Origin: Hermatobates lingyangjiaoensis
Lineage: Eukaryota > Arthropoda > Insecta > Hemiptera > Hermatobatidae
DNA length: 64,000 nucleotides
NCBI GenBank assembly: GCA_026182355.1
Contig: JAPFBL010000235.1
Coordinates: 479,001 to 543,000 of the forward strand
Direction of reading: 5' to 3'
Shown here: positions 35,181 to 47,844 of the stretch, piece after piece
Position numbering within the stretch: position 1 is the first letter of the stretch
How the letters are laid out: every line of letters starts with the position of its first letter
The notes under the pieces: model-generated
What the model saw: only the letters and a program-made list of their open reading frames with translations
Database searches by the model: none
What the model was told of the DNA's origin: nothing
Translations under genes and position numbers: made by a program

Positions 35181-36189
35181 CTGAAACAAATAGAGATAGT
35201 GACCATTCATTAGAAAATACCCATTTGTTGGTAGCTTTTTTGTCGCCTACCATTAAGACACAGGTAAAAAAAAAAATCTGATAGTTCATCATTGAGGATT
35301 TCATCAATTTTACCTTATATCATTGGCCTTGCCCTCCACCAATATATTCTATCCAAATAAGTTAGAAATTTCCTTATATGTGGCCTCTCCATATATAAGG
35401 AAAAAGAAAATTCCTGTTAGATCATATTTCATATTATCTAACAGGATAATGGTATCCTGTTAGAAAACCCAACATTACTTTGATTTAGCTTTTATTTACA
35501 AGAACTGATTTGTGGTCTGCCAAGAACTAAATATTGTAGTTTTATCATTATAGCTGACTATAATGATAAAACAAGGTAATTATAGCACATTCAGAATTTA
35601 CTGGAGTTTAAGAATTCACTCCCGGAACACTTTTCGAACAGTAGTAAATAGTATTTCTTTACAATTCGAAACGAATTGGTTCGGTTTTTGTTTCTTAAAA
35701 TTAGCATAACTGGTAATATAATATATTTTTATTACGTACTTAACAACTTTTAGTTGTTTGTAGAAGTTGTATGATCAACAAATTCTATAAGAATTTTTTT
35801 TTTTACTTTTTAAAAAGTTATAGTATCAGAGTATAATTTTTTTCAATAAATTGAGTGTTGTAAAATAAAGAGAAGATTACGCCTCAGGTGAAAAATCTCT
35901 GGTAATTTGTAGTGGTGATAAATTGAAAAAACAATGATTCTTCTTGTGATAAAAAACCACATATTGTGGTGAATATATGTTGAATGATTAAGTATAACTA
36001 AGTGATTAAATCACCTGTGATAAGAAGTCATGCGACTCCATTGTATTAACTATAATTCCTTTTCATATTCAGCAACATTATTTATAAATTATACTAATTT
36101 TGGCATTTAATGTTATCAATTTCATATAAAATATAATTGCCAATAAAATCCATTTGAAATTTGCTAAATATTATTTATATTAGAAATAG
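35181..36189. other. start of the 27-kb choline transporter intron
   Basis: The intron runs 35181-62258. This part holds a scrap at 35450-35540 (ctgttagaaaacccaacatt, aagaactgatttgtggtctg). The first string recurs, diverged, at about 37526 and the second at about 36630; both are probably retrotransposon debris. Confidence 0.5.
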
Positions 36190-36410
36190 GTAAAACCGTC
36201 ATACCTCGTAAGATGATGTTGGAGTCGTTGGAGCGCTTTCGGACGTTGTCTATCTTCGATCGCAACAAACCTACGCGTAGTTAGTTAGGTTTGTTGCGAT
36301 CGAAGATGGACAACGTCCGAAAGCGCTCCAACGACTCCAAGATCATTTTACGAGGTATGACGATTTTACCTATTTCTAATATAAATTATACTAACCTCAG
36401 TAATATTAAC
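36190..36410. mobile_element. palindromic PLE derivative, family F2
   Basis: Arms of about 90 bp: ttagaaataggtaaaaccgt, catacctcgtaagatgatgt, gctttcggacgttgtctatc and their complements. The + strand centre has gcgatcgaagatggacaacg, tccGAAAgcgctcc: stem II GGAC/GTCC, stem III self-complementary AGCGCT, but cgatcgaaga in place of CTGANGA. The right flank ends in tactaacctcagtaatatta. Confidence 0.75.
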
Positions 36411-36904
36411 ATTATGCATGTATTTGCTAAATATTTCTATTGTAAAGTTTACCCCAGGTATGTATACGTATGGTTCATTAAAAGCTTTCCAGCTACCCTC
36501 AATAATCTTCTACCCGAAAAGAGATAATCTGGGACGCACCAGGAATTATTCAATGACCTTCCAAGAATTGTTCCGTAGACTATCCAGAAGTGTTCTACTG
36601 TCTTCAAATAAGTCTTTTGCTGACCAAAAAGAACTGATTTGTGGTCGACCAAGATTTAAATATTGGTGATCTTTTTCTTGGTAGATAGGCCATTTTAATC
36701 AACTTTTCAGAAAGAGGCAATAATTTTTTGAATAACTAAGATCAATAATGTGCTAAATTGTAATTACCAATGATGACGGTTTATAAAATGCTTACCATGT
36801 ATGTGGTTTACTCTGAAAAGGAGCCAGTACTAAACCTGCAGAGACGAGTTTAAGATTCAGCAAATACTAAAGGCTAAAAACCTCAAATAACTATCTTTAA
36901 ATAC

Positions 36905-37075
36905 ATGCATATTGTTAATACCACTGAGGTTAGTATGATTTATATTAGAAATAGGTAAAACCTACTCTGGTTTGTTGTGATCGAAGATGTACAACGTCCG
37001 AAAGCGCTTCAACGAGTCTAAGATCATCTTACGAGGTATGACTGTTTTACCTATTTCTAATATAATTATCTTTAG
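36905..37075. mobile_element. one-arm family F2 fragment
   Basis: gcatattgttaataccactg, attagaaataggtaaaacc, then gttgtgatcgaagatgtaca and cgaaagcgcttc ... acgaggtatgac. Confidence 0.65.
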
Positions 37076-37189
37076 TTCTTCTCTGTTCAACAGCATAAAT
37101 CTATCTCTGAATATCACTGTTTCTTTTAACTAGTTGTAATGATATTACAGATTTATTAATGTTTGATCATATGTTTTTGATTATTTTTT

Positions 37190-37570
37190 TTTTTTTTTTG
37201 GGAGCGTTGAGAGACTGACAAAGTCAGCCCTTCGATGCTGGTTCCTTGAGGGAATATTGCATCTCCCATTGTTTTTGACTAATCTCTGTCAGATGAATAC
37301 CAGGTCTCTTAAGAACCTCAAGAGTTGCCTGACAAGTTCCTTGCGTATTTTGTCAATTTCAGGTTTTAATCTTAAACTTGAAACCTTGTTGCGATCTAAG
37401 ATTTCACATATAAATAAGAAATGATGAGCTGCTTCCTCCATCATGTTGCCTTTTCTACAGAGAGGTTCTTCTGACTGATCTCCAACCTATTTGGATGTTT
37501 CTTTTTTCCAAAATGATTGTGTCCTGTTAGAAAACCTGTCATTACTTTTATTTAGCTTTTATTTATCTTT
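37190..37570 (-). pseudogene. non-LTR retrotransposon 3' fragment
   Basis: The minus strand near 37560-37440 reads MTGFLTGHNHFGKKKH and, out of frame, W-R-rich sequence. LTGHxxF is the classic start of the C-terminal RNase H-adjacent Cys region in R1/I/Jockey-type elements. It has many stops, then a 3' UTR-like GC-richer segment ending near the T run at 37185. Confidence 0.5.
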
Positions 37571-37772
37571 AATTAGTCATTTGCCGTTTTCATGGAAGGT
37601 TCTTTAATACATTATCCTTGCATGTTTTTGATCGGTAGTGGAATTCCATCGTTTTTTCATATTTTTTTAGCCTCCAGTCTTTCAAGACAACCTTTGCAAT
37701 GGTATGATTAAGTGGTTAGGTCTGATTCAGTTGTAGCGTGTTTTCATTGGTACTAAAGACTGGAAGTCATTG

Positions 37773-37930
37773 TATTTTGGTTATAACAAATGATTTTTCA
37801 TGTGGTACAGTGCACTTTTTCCCTTGAATCAATCAGTCTCAAGCTATATGATTCTCATAACGCCTTTTAAAATTACAGAACATACAATCAAATAATTTGT
37901 CTTCAAACTTGATCTTCATAAGATATTTAA
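37773..37930 (+). repeat. dispersed repeat, copy 1 (see 41338)
   Basis: gtgcactttttcccttgaat, caatcagtctcaagctatat and aatttgtcttcaaacttg recur in the same orientation at 41338-41495 with about 85% identity by eye. Class unknown. Lies 3.5 kb from its partner. Confidence 0.6.
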
Positions 37931-38790
37931 AACGTTTTATTCTTCACAATGAGTTATACTTCCTTTTATAACAATTGGTTATTAAAAAACCATTGGTTTT
38001 GTTTTAATCGAATCATAACAATTTGACTTTATTATTGTTGTTAATTGCTCATAAATATAATAAAATAATGTTAATTAACAAAATTAAATCATTTTTAATG
38101 AATAATCAACTGATAATTTTTATGATTAAATGCTAATACTATTTTTTTTTTAATTTTTTCTTTCAGTATATCTGAAAATCTCTGTACTGAAGAAAAAGTA
38201 CTTATTATTAGGTTATAAACTTATAAAATATTTAGTGAATAGTGAAAAGGTGATACATAAAACATGTTTTAACAAGGAAGTAGAGAGGTAAAGACGAAAG
38301 AACGTGACCTTAGTTTTGGAGGGGGGTGGCAGAATTGACGTCACGGGAGTCAATACTATAGATTCGGGGGACCCGGTTTAACTACGGAAAGGAAGAAGTA
38401 TTAGACCTATTGTGTCTAACAGCCCTTTGTAAAATACCCTATTTATATTTCGAATAAACATTATCAATTATTTTATAACATTATATTCATTTAAATACTA
38501 AATCAATAAAAACTTATCTAACAACATCGTAAAACTTATCTAACAACATCGTATTCATCGTTTTAGAACCATAAACTATTGCATTATTCCAATTTAAAAT
38601 TGCATATATTGCAATAAATAATTCGCAAAAATTAAAAAAAATAATCTTTTCACTAATAAACTATAATATTAGAAAAGTAAACATAAATATGCATATTTAT
38701 CAATGTTTTCTGATCTCAACCACATTCTACACTATTTCTTTATCGTCCTTTGACCCAGCGTCGAAGAATTTTCAAAAAAAAAACACTTTT
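37931..38790. other. transporter intron, unclassified
   Basis: AT-rich apart from a GC-richer patch at 38300-38390 (tttggaggggggtggc, tcgggggacccgg). Confidence 0.4.
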
Positions 38791-38830
38791 AAGTCAACGT
38801 TTCGTCTATATTTATAGACATCTTTAGGTC
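38791..38830 (-). ncRNA. hammerhead-like motif with G5 substitution
   Basis: Minus strand: CTAAAGA (expected CTGANGA, so G5 to A), one T, perfect stem II GTCTAT / ATAGAC, GAAA, CGT and T (stem III ACGT). Likely an inactive relic of a family B-like PLE. Confidence 0.6.
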
Positions 38831-39939
38831 TAAATCAATACAAAGTTAATTACAATAATACAAAACTTAAACATGTATTTTTTCAATTCTCACTCTGTTT
38901 TTAGCACACTTACACACAAACACACACACCTTAATTCTATTTACCATAACTACATAGCAGAACTTGCCAATAGAACAACATAAATTAGTATCACCTGATC
39001 TTCCCTTATTTTAAGCATTTTCTGGGTAAATTTTCAATGGATATTTTTTAGTTAATAGGCATATTTAATTGTAATTTTATTTTAATTACCATAATTTTGT
39101 AGATTAAAAACAAACAAACAAACAAATTATATAGACGTCAGCACCATTAGTGTAAAGAATGCTTGATACTATTTTTATTTATTATTTTAGTTTAGTTATA
39201 CAAGTATATATTATTAACTATTTAATGCATATTTGTATGTTACACTTACTTAATTTTAATCCTGCGAGTGTATTATTGTGTTAAAACTTTGTTGTTGTAT
39301 ACACGTTGTACCCAACTTTGATAGTGTGTATCTCAATATTTAATTTAAATTAAGGAAAGGTTTAATTTAATCTTAATTTAATGTATTTTATTGTTAAATA
39401 GATTCGATTGCATGTAATATATATATGGAGCATGCTAAATAAATGGATTTAAAAAAAAAGTTGTACCCTGTGTGATACGTGTGAACATAAATAAACTCCC
39501 TCATAACAGGGTTACGGTTGTGAGGAAAAAGAAACACACTTGTACACACACTTTCTGTGAGTTGACAACAAATCGCCATCTGATCATATATTATTAAGTA
39601 AAGAGCAGCATCTGTGTTCATGATTTTCATGAAAATATCAAATTTATTAGTTCTCTGCTCTTTTTTTATTAACCCCACAAAAAAGAACCTCTGTAGAAAC
39701 GAATAAGATCTTAGTATTTCAGCTTTTAATATCATATAAACTTATAATATCATTATACTCATATAATAATATAAAAGTTTATCGGTGAAGTTAGTCACAA
39801 AATTGTAAATTGTCTAATACAATACGATATAAAGATAGGGTTTAAAACAAATAATTCAATAAATTAAACACTAGATAACTAACGGAAAATTGAAACTAAT
39901 AAATATGAAAAAAGCGGAATGTATAAACTAAAGTGTAAA

Positions 39940-40230
39940 AAATTGTAAACAAATTTGTATAGGGCAAACGGGATGAATCCTAACAGTATAAGATTGTCTA
40001 AATAATACAAACAAATCTAATTACGCAAACTACTTAAGAGAATACGGACATGAACCTGACAGTTTAGGAAATTCAGTAGATTTGATCAAGACAGGACAAA
40101 AAGGATGGAGACTTAATATAACAGAAGAATTAGAAATGTATAAACATTAAGAATCGGGTAATTTATTAAATGAGCAAATAAACCTTCAAACAGATATTTT
40201 ATATAAATGTTTAAGAAAAATGAAAGGATG
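39940..40230 (+). pseudogene. GIY-YIG endonuclease fragment, third lineage
   Basis: The + frame reads NCKQICIGQTG, stop, then NKSNYANYLREYGHEPDS, GWRLNITEELEMYKH, stop, LLNEQINLQT. The order (C..C.IGQTG...NYA.HL...GHE...L...EELE.Y....LLN.QI) matches GIY-YIG domains of insect retroelement proteins. It has internal stops and no neighbouring RT. Confidence 0.6.
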
Positions 40231-40399
40231 ACTTCATAACGACAAAAATTGTGAAAAAAGGATCAGACTAAGTAATGTTAACTAGGTATAAGTTTTCTAA
40301 AATAATTTAATATTAGCAAAATGAATACAGGCAGCAGTGAGAAGTAGGTCACATAAACCCTGATTATGACTCCTTAGATTAGTTCCTTTTTAAGATGTC

Positions 40400-40480
40400 T
40401 AACGCCTGATACCGGTCGGAAAACTCCAGAAGCAGTACACGAGATATGACGGTTTATTTTAATTTTAATATTACTTATAA
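40400..40480 (+). mobile_element. family F end fragment
   Basis: gataccggtcggaaaactcc ... cgagatatgacggttta, a partial right arm of a family F palindrome. Confidence 0.5.
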
Positions 40481-40506
40481 TCATTGTTTATCCAAACTGC
40501 CACAGT

Positions 40507-40960
40507 ATGAAAAATACTTGGAACTTGAGTTGTGGTTGTTTTTTCCTCCGGAAGTGCAGAGGAAGTCCAAAATCGCTAACAGCCAACCTCCCACAAGTGC
40601 AACTTAATGACCCGAAGAAGACTGTCCCGAAGAAGGAGAAAGGAATTTACTTTCTCCTGAAACGTAGGGAGCCTGAATGGGCATTATCAATGATGGCTTT
40701 TGCAGATCCTGCAAAGAAGAGGAAGAAACACCGTTGCACCTGCTGGATGACTGTCAAGTAATCTTACTTCACATAGGTAGATACTTTAGGACACTCAACA
40801 AAATCATAGAAAAACTTTTTGAGCTGGACCCAGCTAAAGTGTTGAGTTTCTTGGAAGCTTTGAAGCTAACTGCTGGGATACTTTAGTACAGAAGGGAGGA
40901 AATACAATAGTTTTTAAGACGCAGTGCTATAGTTACCCTCAAATAATAATAATAATAAGA
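40507..40960 (+). pseudogene. non-LTR retrotransposon (I/R1/Jockey-like) 3' end with TAA-repeat tail
   Basis: The frame at 40677-40886 encodes INDGFCRSCKEEEETPLHLL and DDCQ. This is the CxxCxEEEET.xHLLxxC motif found at the C-terminus of the reverse transcriptase ORF in I-, R1- and Jockey-type elements. Upstream the frame is broken. A short 3' UTR ends in (TAA)n at 40945-40958, typical of I-type tails. Confidence 0.75.
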
Positions 40961-41337
40961 ATAATATACATAAAGAGGCGGTTGAAGGAAAATTTTAATT
41001 TGATGAAGAAATTCGAGAGAAAATGTTTTGTGAGTTTAAAATTTTGCAGGAACATTACGGAAGCAGTCTGTTGAAGAAGAAACAGTATGATGCTGCAAAA
41101 GCAGTTAGGCTAGATAGATCTATCACCATTAGGAGAGCTGATAAGGCATTCTGATATGTTCCCATCTCACAGATTACCGCTCTAAGATTAATGATACACA
41201 GAGTGATAGAAAAATAATCAATATAATTACATGGAATCCAATCACAGATATCAAGGAATGTGTAAATAAAATCATAAAAAGCATTTATTTTAAGATAATC
41301 AGCACTACATAGTGCTGATAAACTTAAATAACAAGTA
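40961..41337. other. transporter intron, unclassified
   Basis: A minus-strand 126-codon frame (41055-41435) overlaps the dispersed repeat and has no domain. Confidence 0.4.
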
Positions 41338-41495
41338 TTTTGGTTATAATAAAAGATTTTTTCACAGTGCACTTTTCCCCTTGAATCAATCAGTCTCAAG
41401 CTATATGACCTCATGATTCTCTTAAAGCGTTTCAAAGCTACAAAACGTACAATCGCATGAATTTGTCTTCAAACTTGGATCACATAAGATATCAA
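41338..41495 (+). repeat. dispersed repeat, copy 2 (see 37773)
   Basis: Same orientation as copy 1: gtgcacttttccccttgaat, caatcagtctcaagctatat. Confidence 0.6.
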
Positions 41496-43964
41496 AAAAG
41501 AATTGTTGATTATTCAAAAAATAAAAGATAATTTACTTATCTAATGACTGGTAAATTTCAACTTCACTATTGTTACGAAAATGTAAAGATCCACAAGTCT
41601 AGTGTACATGTAGACCAATTGTCAATAGTCAATCACCCCACTTATCAACTTACAAAACAGTACAAAACTATCCTTGCACCTTTTATTTTGTGAAATATAG
41701 TTCCTCCACTACTATAGATTCTCTCAAACTATTCAAGTCATATACTACCGAAAATAATTACATTCATGCCTTTGTTCTTGAACAATTCAGAACTCGAACG
41801 ATTCGGAATCTGAATAAAAAATTTCAGATTTTTTCGCTTCGGTTGTGATATAAATTTCGGTACTCAAACGCGCGAGAAATACTCGTAAGTTGTAAACAGC
41901 AGAGCTTTGAATTGCTTTAATAACGTTGCCATCAGACACTTTTGGAAAGTTCTGAAAAGGAGAGAGAAACACGTCACATTAGATAACTTCTCAAAAAAGA
42001 AATAACCTTCTTCTTCAAGGCAATAACCTTCCTCTCTCCCCGATAACCACGTTTATTATGTTTTCTCCAAATCACCAGCAAGGTAAGAATATTTACATAT
42101 TTGTGATAAAGTAGGTGTATTTTAAATATAAGTTGCTTTCCTAATATATTTAGTTGTAAATTAATGATAAAATATTTTTAATAAAAGTTGTTTCTAGTCT
42201 TGGAAGAAATTAAATTTATTAACATTATTTTTACTGAAAAAACTCGGTTTGGGATTCGTACAATTCGGCCTTCTACAACGGATTATGGTAGAGAACTGAG
42301 ATATGATTGTAAATCTTTTCTATAAATTAAGTCACATTTTCCTTACATGCTTCAAGATATTTTTGAAGGAATGGTGAGCTTTAATTTAATTTTTTTTTAA
42401 CGTTGTGTTGGGGTTCCACCAATCCATCCAAAATACAACATTTACAGTCCCTACAGTCAAAAACCATCAGAAAACTATTACATTCTTTCTATATTTCTTT
42501 CTTTCTATATCCCTAACAAAATCATACACAAAGACCTCAAAGTCACATCTGTTCAGAAGGATACAAATTATTCCACAACAGATTATTGACTCACCCCAAC
42601 CTACTTACTCATTGCCTTCACTCACCTGTAACACCTACAAACCTGCCCCCCTTCAAGCACGTTTAAAAAGAAAATGACCCCAAGACCTCCTCAATTAAAC
42701 TAGCTGTAAGGGTAACTATGCTACGGAGTGCCACCAGTGGGTCACCACTCATTCCCGTTATAAATTCCTGCTAATCGTAGATATCAAATTACAATCACTT
42801 CTTAACACAAATACTTTGTAGTTGAAGTAAAAAAAAAAACTGTGTGAATTCTAAGTACATTAGTAATAATATAATTTTTTTTATTTATCTTTTTTTTCTG
42901 AAAAAAAAGGTAGTTTTTAAAATTGATATCACCTTATCACTCTCTCTTTAACACTCTCCGCTCTCTTCTCACTCACTCTCTCTCTTTGTATGTAGCGAAC
43001 AATTTCTGTAGCAGTGAGATTCAGAAAAACACTATCTTCCTTTAGGAAGATTCTGCTATAAATAAACAAATAGAAAGCTAAACACCTACAATTAATTGCA
43101 ATTGAATAATAGGAACCAGTAAACAGTAATTAAAAATCATATCAAATTAGAACAGTCTGGAAACTTGGAAAAGAATCAGCCAATTGTTGTTCGTAGTTCC
43201 GGTGTTGTGTAATTACATCTTACATTCGCTACTTCCTTGAACTAGTTTCAAGATAATCTAACCGAGAGTGGGATGAGTATTGTTTTCAAAAGCATTATCT
43301 AATAAAACTTAAGTTGCATTTTCTTGTTGTCTTGCTATCAGAAATTATCTATGTTATGAAACATATCAAAAGATACTGAAGTGTAATTAAACTATCGTTG
43401 CAGGTATTAAACATGCTTTAGACAATCACTAATTACAAGTTCCCATGATTGTAATCCTCTTCTTTACGATATTATTATTGTTTGACATTTATCGTACAAT
43501 ATTTTTTGTTGATTTAAGAAACTGATTGTCTATTAGTTTCTCACTTAAACCACTTTAAGAAGAAATCAATTCCACACCCCTTATTCTCCATCATAACAAT
43601 GTCTTTAAAAAAAAACATCTATACAATTGTTATAAGTGCACCTTTTCATAGCAATAATATTATAGAAAGAAAAAAATCAAGATATTTAAGTTAGTTGGAA
43701 TTAAAAACTAGTTTCATTAACTCTGTTCTTTAATCTTCAGCAAAAAGATAATTTATAATAAGTGAATCATCGTCTGAAATGAAAAAATAAAAAAACTTTA
43801 AAGTTCTATTACTTAAATTAAAATTTTTGGCCAGTTAGTTATTCAAAATTGATTATGATAAATAAAAATTATAATTTTGAGTTCTTCTGCTTCATTCAAC
43901 GCCCTTTCTTGGCCTGTCGTCCATTCGACGTAAAGACCAGCCAATCCCTCTCTGGTTCCATCAC
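41496..43964. other. transporter intron, unclassified
   Basis: No exon found. C/T-rich microsatellite-like stretch at 42940-42985. The last 100 bp (gcccttcttggcctgtcgt ... tctggttccatcacc) lead into the satellite. Confidence 0.4.
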
Positions 43965-45806
43965 CATCGGAAAATAATTTTGAATTGAACACATGAAAAT
44001 TGTTAGTACCACAGAGGTTAACATCATATTGTTATGAAAATCTGTCGATTGGCATCGGAAAATAATTTTGAATTGAATGCATGCAAATTGTTAGTACCAC
44101 AGAGGTTAACATCATATTGTTATGAAAATCTGTCGATTGGCATCGGAAAATAATTTTGAATTGAATGCATGCAAATTGTTAGTACCACAGAGGTTAACAT
44201 CATATTGTTATGAAAATCTGTCGATTGGCATCGGAAAATAATTTTGAATTGAATACATGAAAATTGTTAGTACCACAGTGGTTAACATCATATTGTTATG
44301 AAAATCTGTCGATTGGCATCGGAAAATAATTTTGAATTGAATGCATGCAAATTGTTAGTACCACAGAGGTTAACATCATATTGTTATGAAAATCTGTCGA
44401 TTGGCATCGGAAAATAATTTTGAATTGAATACATGAAAATTGTTAGTACCACAGTGGTTAACATCATATTGTTATGAAAATCTGTCGATTGGCATCGGAA
44501 AATAATTTTGAATTGAATACATGATAATTGTTAGTACCACAGAGGTTAACATCATATTGTTATGAAAATCTGTCGATGGACATCGGAAAATAATTTTGAA
44601 TTGAATGCACGAAAATTATTAGTACCACAGAGGTTAACATCATATTGTTATGAAAATCTGTTGATCACCATAGGAAAATTATTTTGAATGGAATGCATGA
44701 AAATTGTTAGTACCACAGAGGTTAATATCATATTGTTATGAAAATCTGTTGATCACCATCGGAAAATAATTTTGAATTGAATACATGAAAATTATTAGTA
44801 CCACAGAGGTTAATATCATATTGTTATGAAAATCTGTTGATCACCATCGGAAAATTATTTTGAATTGAATACATGAAAATTGTTAGTACCACAGTGGTTA
44901 ACATCATATTGTTATGAAAATCTGTTGATCACCATCGGAAAATAATTTTGAATTGAATACATGAAAATTGTTAGTACCACAGTGGTTAACATCATATTGT
45001 TATGAAAATCTGTTGATCACCATCGGAAAATAATTTTGAATTGAATACATGAAAATTGTTAGTACCACAGTGGTTAACATCATATTGTTATGAAAATCTG
45101 CCGATTGGCATCGGAAAATAATTTTGAATTGAATGCATGCAAATTGTTAGTACCACAGAGGTTAACATCATATTGTTATGAAAATATGTTGATCACCATC
45201 GGAAAATTATTTTGAATTGAATACATGAAAATTGTTAGTACCACAGAGGTTAACATCATATTGTTATGAAAATCTTTCGATTGGCATCGGAAAATAATTT
45301 TGAATTGAATGCATGCAAATTGTTAGTACCACAGAGGTTAACATCATATTGTTATGAAAATCTGTTGATCACCATCGGAAAATTATTTTGAATTGAATAC
45401 ATGAAAATTGTTAGTACCACAGTGGTTAACATCATATTGTTATGAAAATCTGTCGATTGGCATCGGAAAATAATTTTGAATTGAATGCATGAAAATTGTT
45501 AGTACCATAGAGGTTAACATCATATTGTTATGAAAATCTGTTGATCACCATCGGAAAATTATTTTGAATTGAATACATGAAAATTGTTAGTACCACAGAG
45601 GTTAACATCATATTGTTATAAAAATCTGTCGATGGACATCGGAAAATAATTTTGAATTGAACACATGAAAATTGTTAGCACCACAGAGGTTAACATCATA
45701 TTGTTATGAAAATCTGTCGATTGGCATCGGAAAATAATTTTGAATTGAATACATGAAAATTGTTAGTACCACAGACGTTAACATCATATTGTTATGAAAA
45801 TCTGTC
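43965..45806. repeat. satellite array, 88-bp monomer, 21 copies
   Basis: Monomers start at catcggaaaataattttgaa, then ttgaatacatgaaaattgtt, agtaccacagaggttaacat, catattgttatgaaaatctg and a variable octamer. Measured starts 43965, 44053 and 44141 give a period of exactly 88 bp. Variants: tcgattgg, ttgatcac or tcgatgga at the junction; agagg or agtgg; acatgaaaat or gcatgcaaat. Units 14-19 alternate two types like a dimeric higher-order unit. The last copy breaks off at tctgtctta. The array lies within the 27-kb choline transporter intron. The segment ttgttagtaccacagaggtt also flanks family F palindromes. Confidence 0.97.
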
Positions 45807-47844
45807 TTATCTTTTGAATCCTTGTTAAAGCCACCCAACGGGAGTATGCACGAAATATAATACAGGAACTCAGATTTACTCGTATATCCATAAAAACATA
45901 GATAATTTAAAAAATCAACAGATAAGTTAATAAATTTTGAATTTCCCTATTATACTTAATCTTTGTCTATTATGTCAATTTTTCATTGAATACATTGAAT
46001 TTTTGATTGAATTATTTCGAGATTTATTTGAATCAGAAAACTGAATCGACCTATTGTAGTGCAAGTAATGATAAAATTATTGTAGGGTACAAAATTTAAT
46101 TAAATATTTTCCACATATAGAAGTTTAATACGGATTCTTTCATTTGCCTGAATGAGCAAATCCTAAGTGCACAACTTTTCTTAATTATTCAAATAACAAA
46201 AAAAAGTTTTTTTACATCTTTATTTTTATAATTGTTGTTCGTATTTTGTTATAGTTCTCTGTTATATTTCGATATATTTTCTATACATAGTCTTAGAGCT
46301 AATGTAAACCTTTAAAAAAGAGAATAACAAAGAAATGTACTTATTTTCTTATATGAAATGGATGTATACTTCATACCCTCACCACTTTTATCCTATGTCT
46401 GGTCAGTATTACCAACGATACTCATCCTTGGGTATGTACATCTCTGTTTTCTTACTTTATTTTGTCCATTTATTTTATACCATAGATATCTTTTGGATGT
46501 TATTGTATTTTTTTTAGTTTTGTGTTTGATTAAGAACCCTATGTGTTCGAATCACGTTGTTTATATTATTAAATTTCTATATAATGAAGACTACTTCATT
46601 AACTTTGTTATCCTACAATGAGTAAATACCACATAATAACTGAATGCACTACCGTAGAATAACAAAATTATATGAAAAGTGTCTCGAAGTCAGATCCGTT
46701 CTCTTTCTAACCAAGATTTACAATAACTCTCTAGAGGAGGTGTCACAGTATTTCAGGAGTATTCCTTTCGAGTGAGTACGCCAAACTGATTTGACTTTGA
46801 GTCAGAACCAACTCAATGACTTTCATTTAGTCACTGAACCAACTCAGTGACACTTCATTCGTCTCACACATCATAATGACCTTCGAATTATTATTAATGG
46901 CCAAATTAATAAATCCACAAGTATGGAAAAAAAGTTTGTTTAATCAAATAATAACGAGATGAGCAGTAAACGTTTTTATAACTGAAGTATTGGTATATAA
47001 AATATCACAATTCAAAGTTTTGTTACTTTGTAAATAATAATAATTGATTGGAGCAAAGGCTTACAAAATCCATCCACACTTTTGTCATAAAATACATATT
47101 TCTTTATTTTGTGATATAAAAAAAAGAAAATGATTTGTTTTTCTAATTCCCAAAATATAATCATTAAGGAGACACAATATGCTCTTGAAAAATCAATGTT
47201 AGAGGTTTACCTTCTAGCAGACACTCAATTCCAGCAAAAATACAAAAAAAAAGAAAAAATGTTTAAGTGTTATAATTTTAATTGTAGATACATCTGAAGA
47301 AGATTACTGAGTGTTCAAAAAGCATTATTTATGTGGAAACATTTTCAATAATTTTTAATTAGGGTTTATTTTTGGATTCTGGGTTTAACACGCAACTCCA
47401 ATTTTTGGAAAACTTTTATATCAACACGTTTGTAATTTCGTTATTTCCATTTGCATATTAATTATCATTAAAGCTTGGTAATTTTGTGCCTGGGATCTTC
47501 ACCATAAATCTAATTCCTCTATCCTGTACTAATTCCAATTTATGGCATTTGAATGGACTTAATACAAACATGAATGCCATTAACGCTTTCACATTTCACT
47601 TCAATAGATATACGTGTATCAATGTGTAAATTTCATCATGAATATTGATTTTGCGATGGCTGGATTGGAATATGAATGTTCATATCGTCAGGCAAACGCA
47701 ATCCGTAAATTTTGAAATTGAATCATTTATATAATACAAGTAGACGTGTCCGTCTACAGATGTTGACAGATATTTTACAAAAATTCAGAGATGATACGAG
47801 GTGTTATAAAATATTATTAGAAAAATTATAAAATAGGAATAGCG
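45807..47844. other. transporter intron, unclassified
   Basis: Overlapping short frames at 46335-46621 have no domain. 47400-47840 may be the flank of the Helitron scrap that follows. Confidence 0.4.

Noticed and set aside
38320..38350. CRE-like palindrome tgacgtca as a promoter element
   Set aside because: A single 8-mer in an intron, with no promoter context.
39394..39735. 113-codon minus-strand frame
   Set aside because: No homology recognised, no splice sites. AT-rich chance frame.
43965..45806. CRISPR array
   Set aside because: Contiguous 88-bp monomers without unique spacers, in a eukaryotic intron. It is a satellite.
46335..46621. Hydrophobic frames that could be a small membrane protein
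   Set aside because: Hydrophobicity is what AT-rich DNA yields by chance. Two overlapping frames are equally open and no start context is seen.
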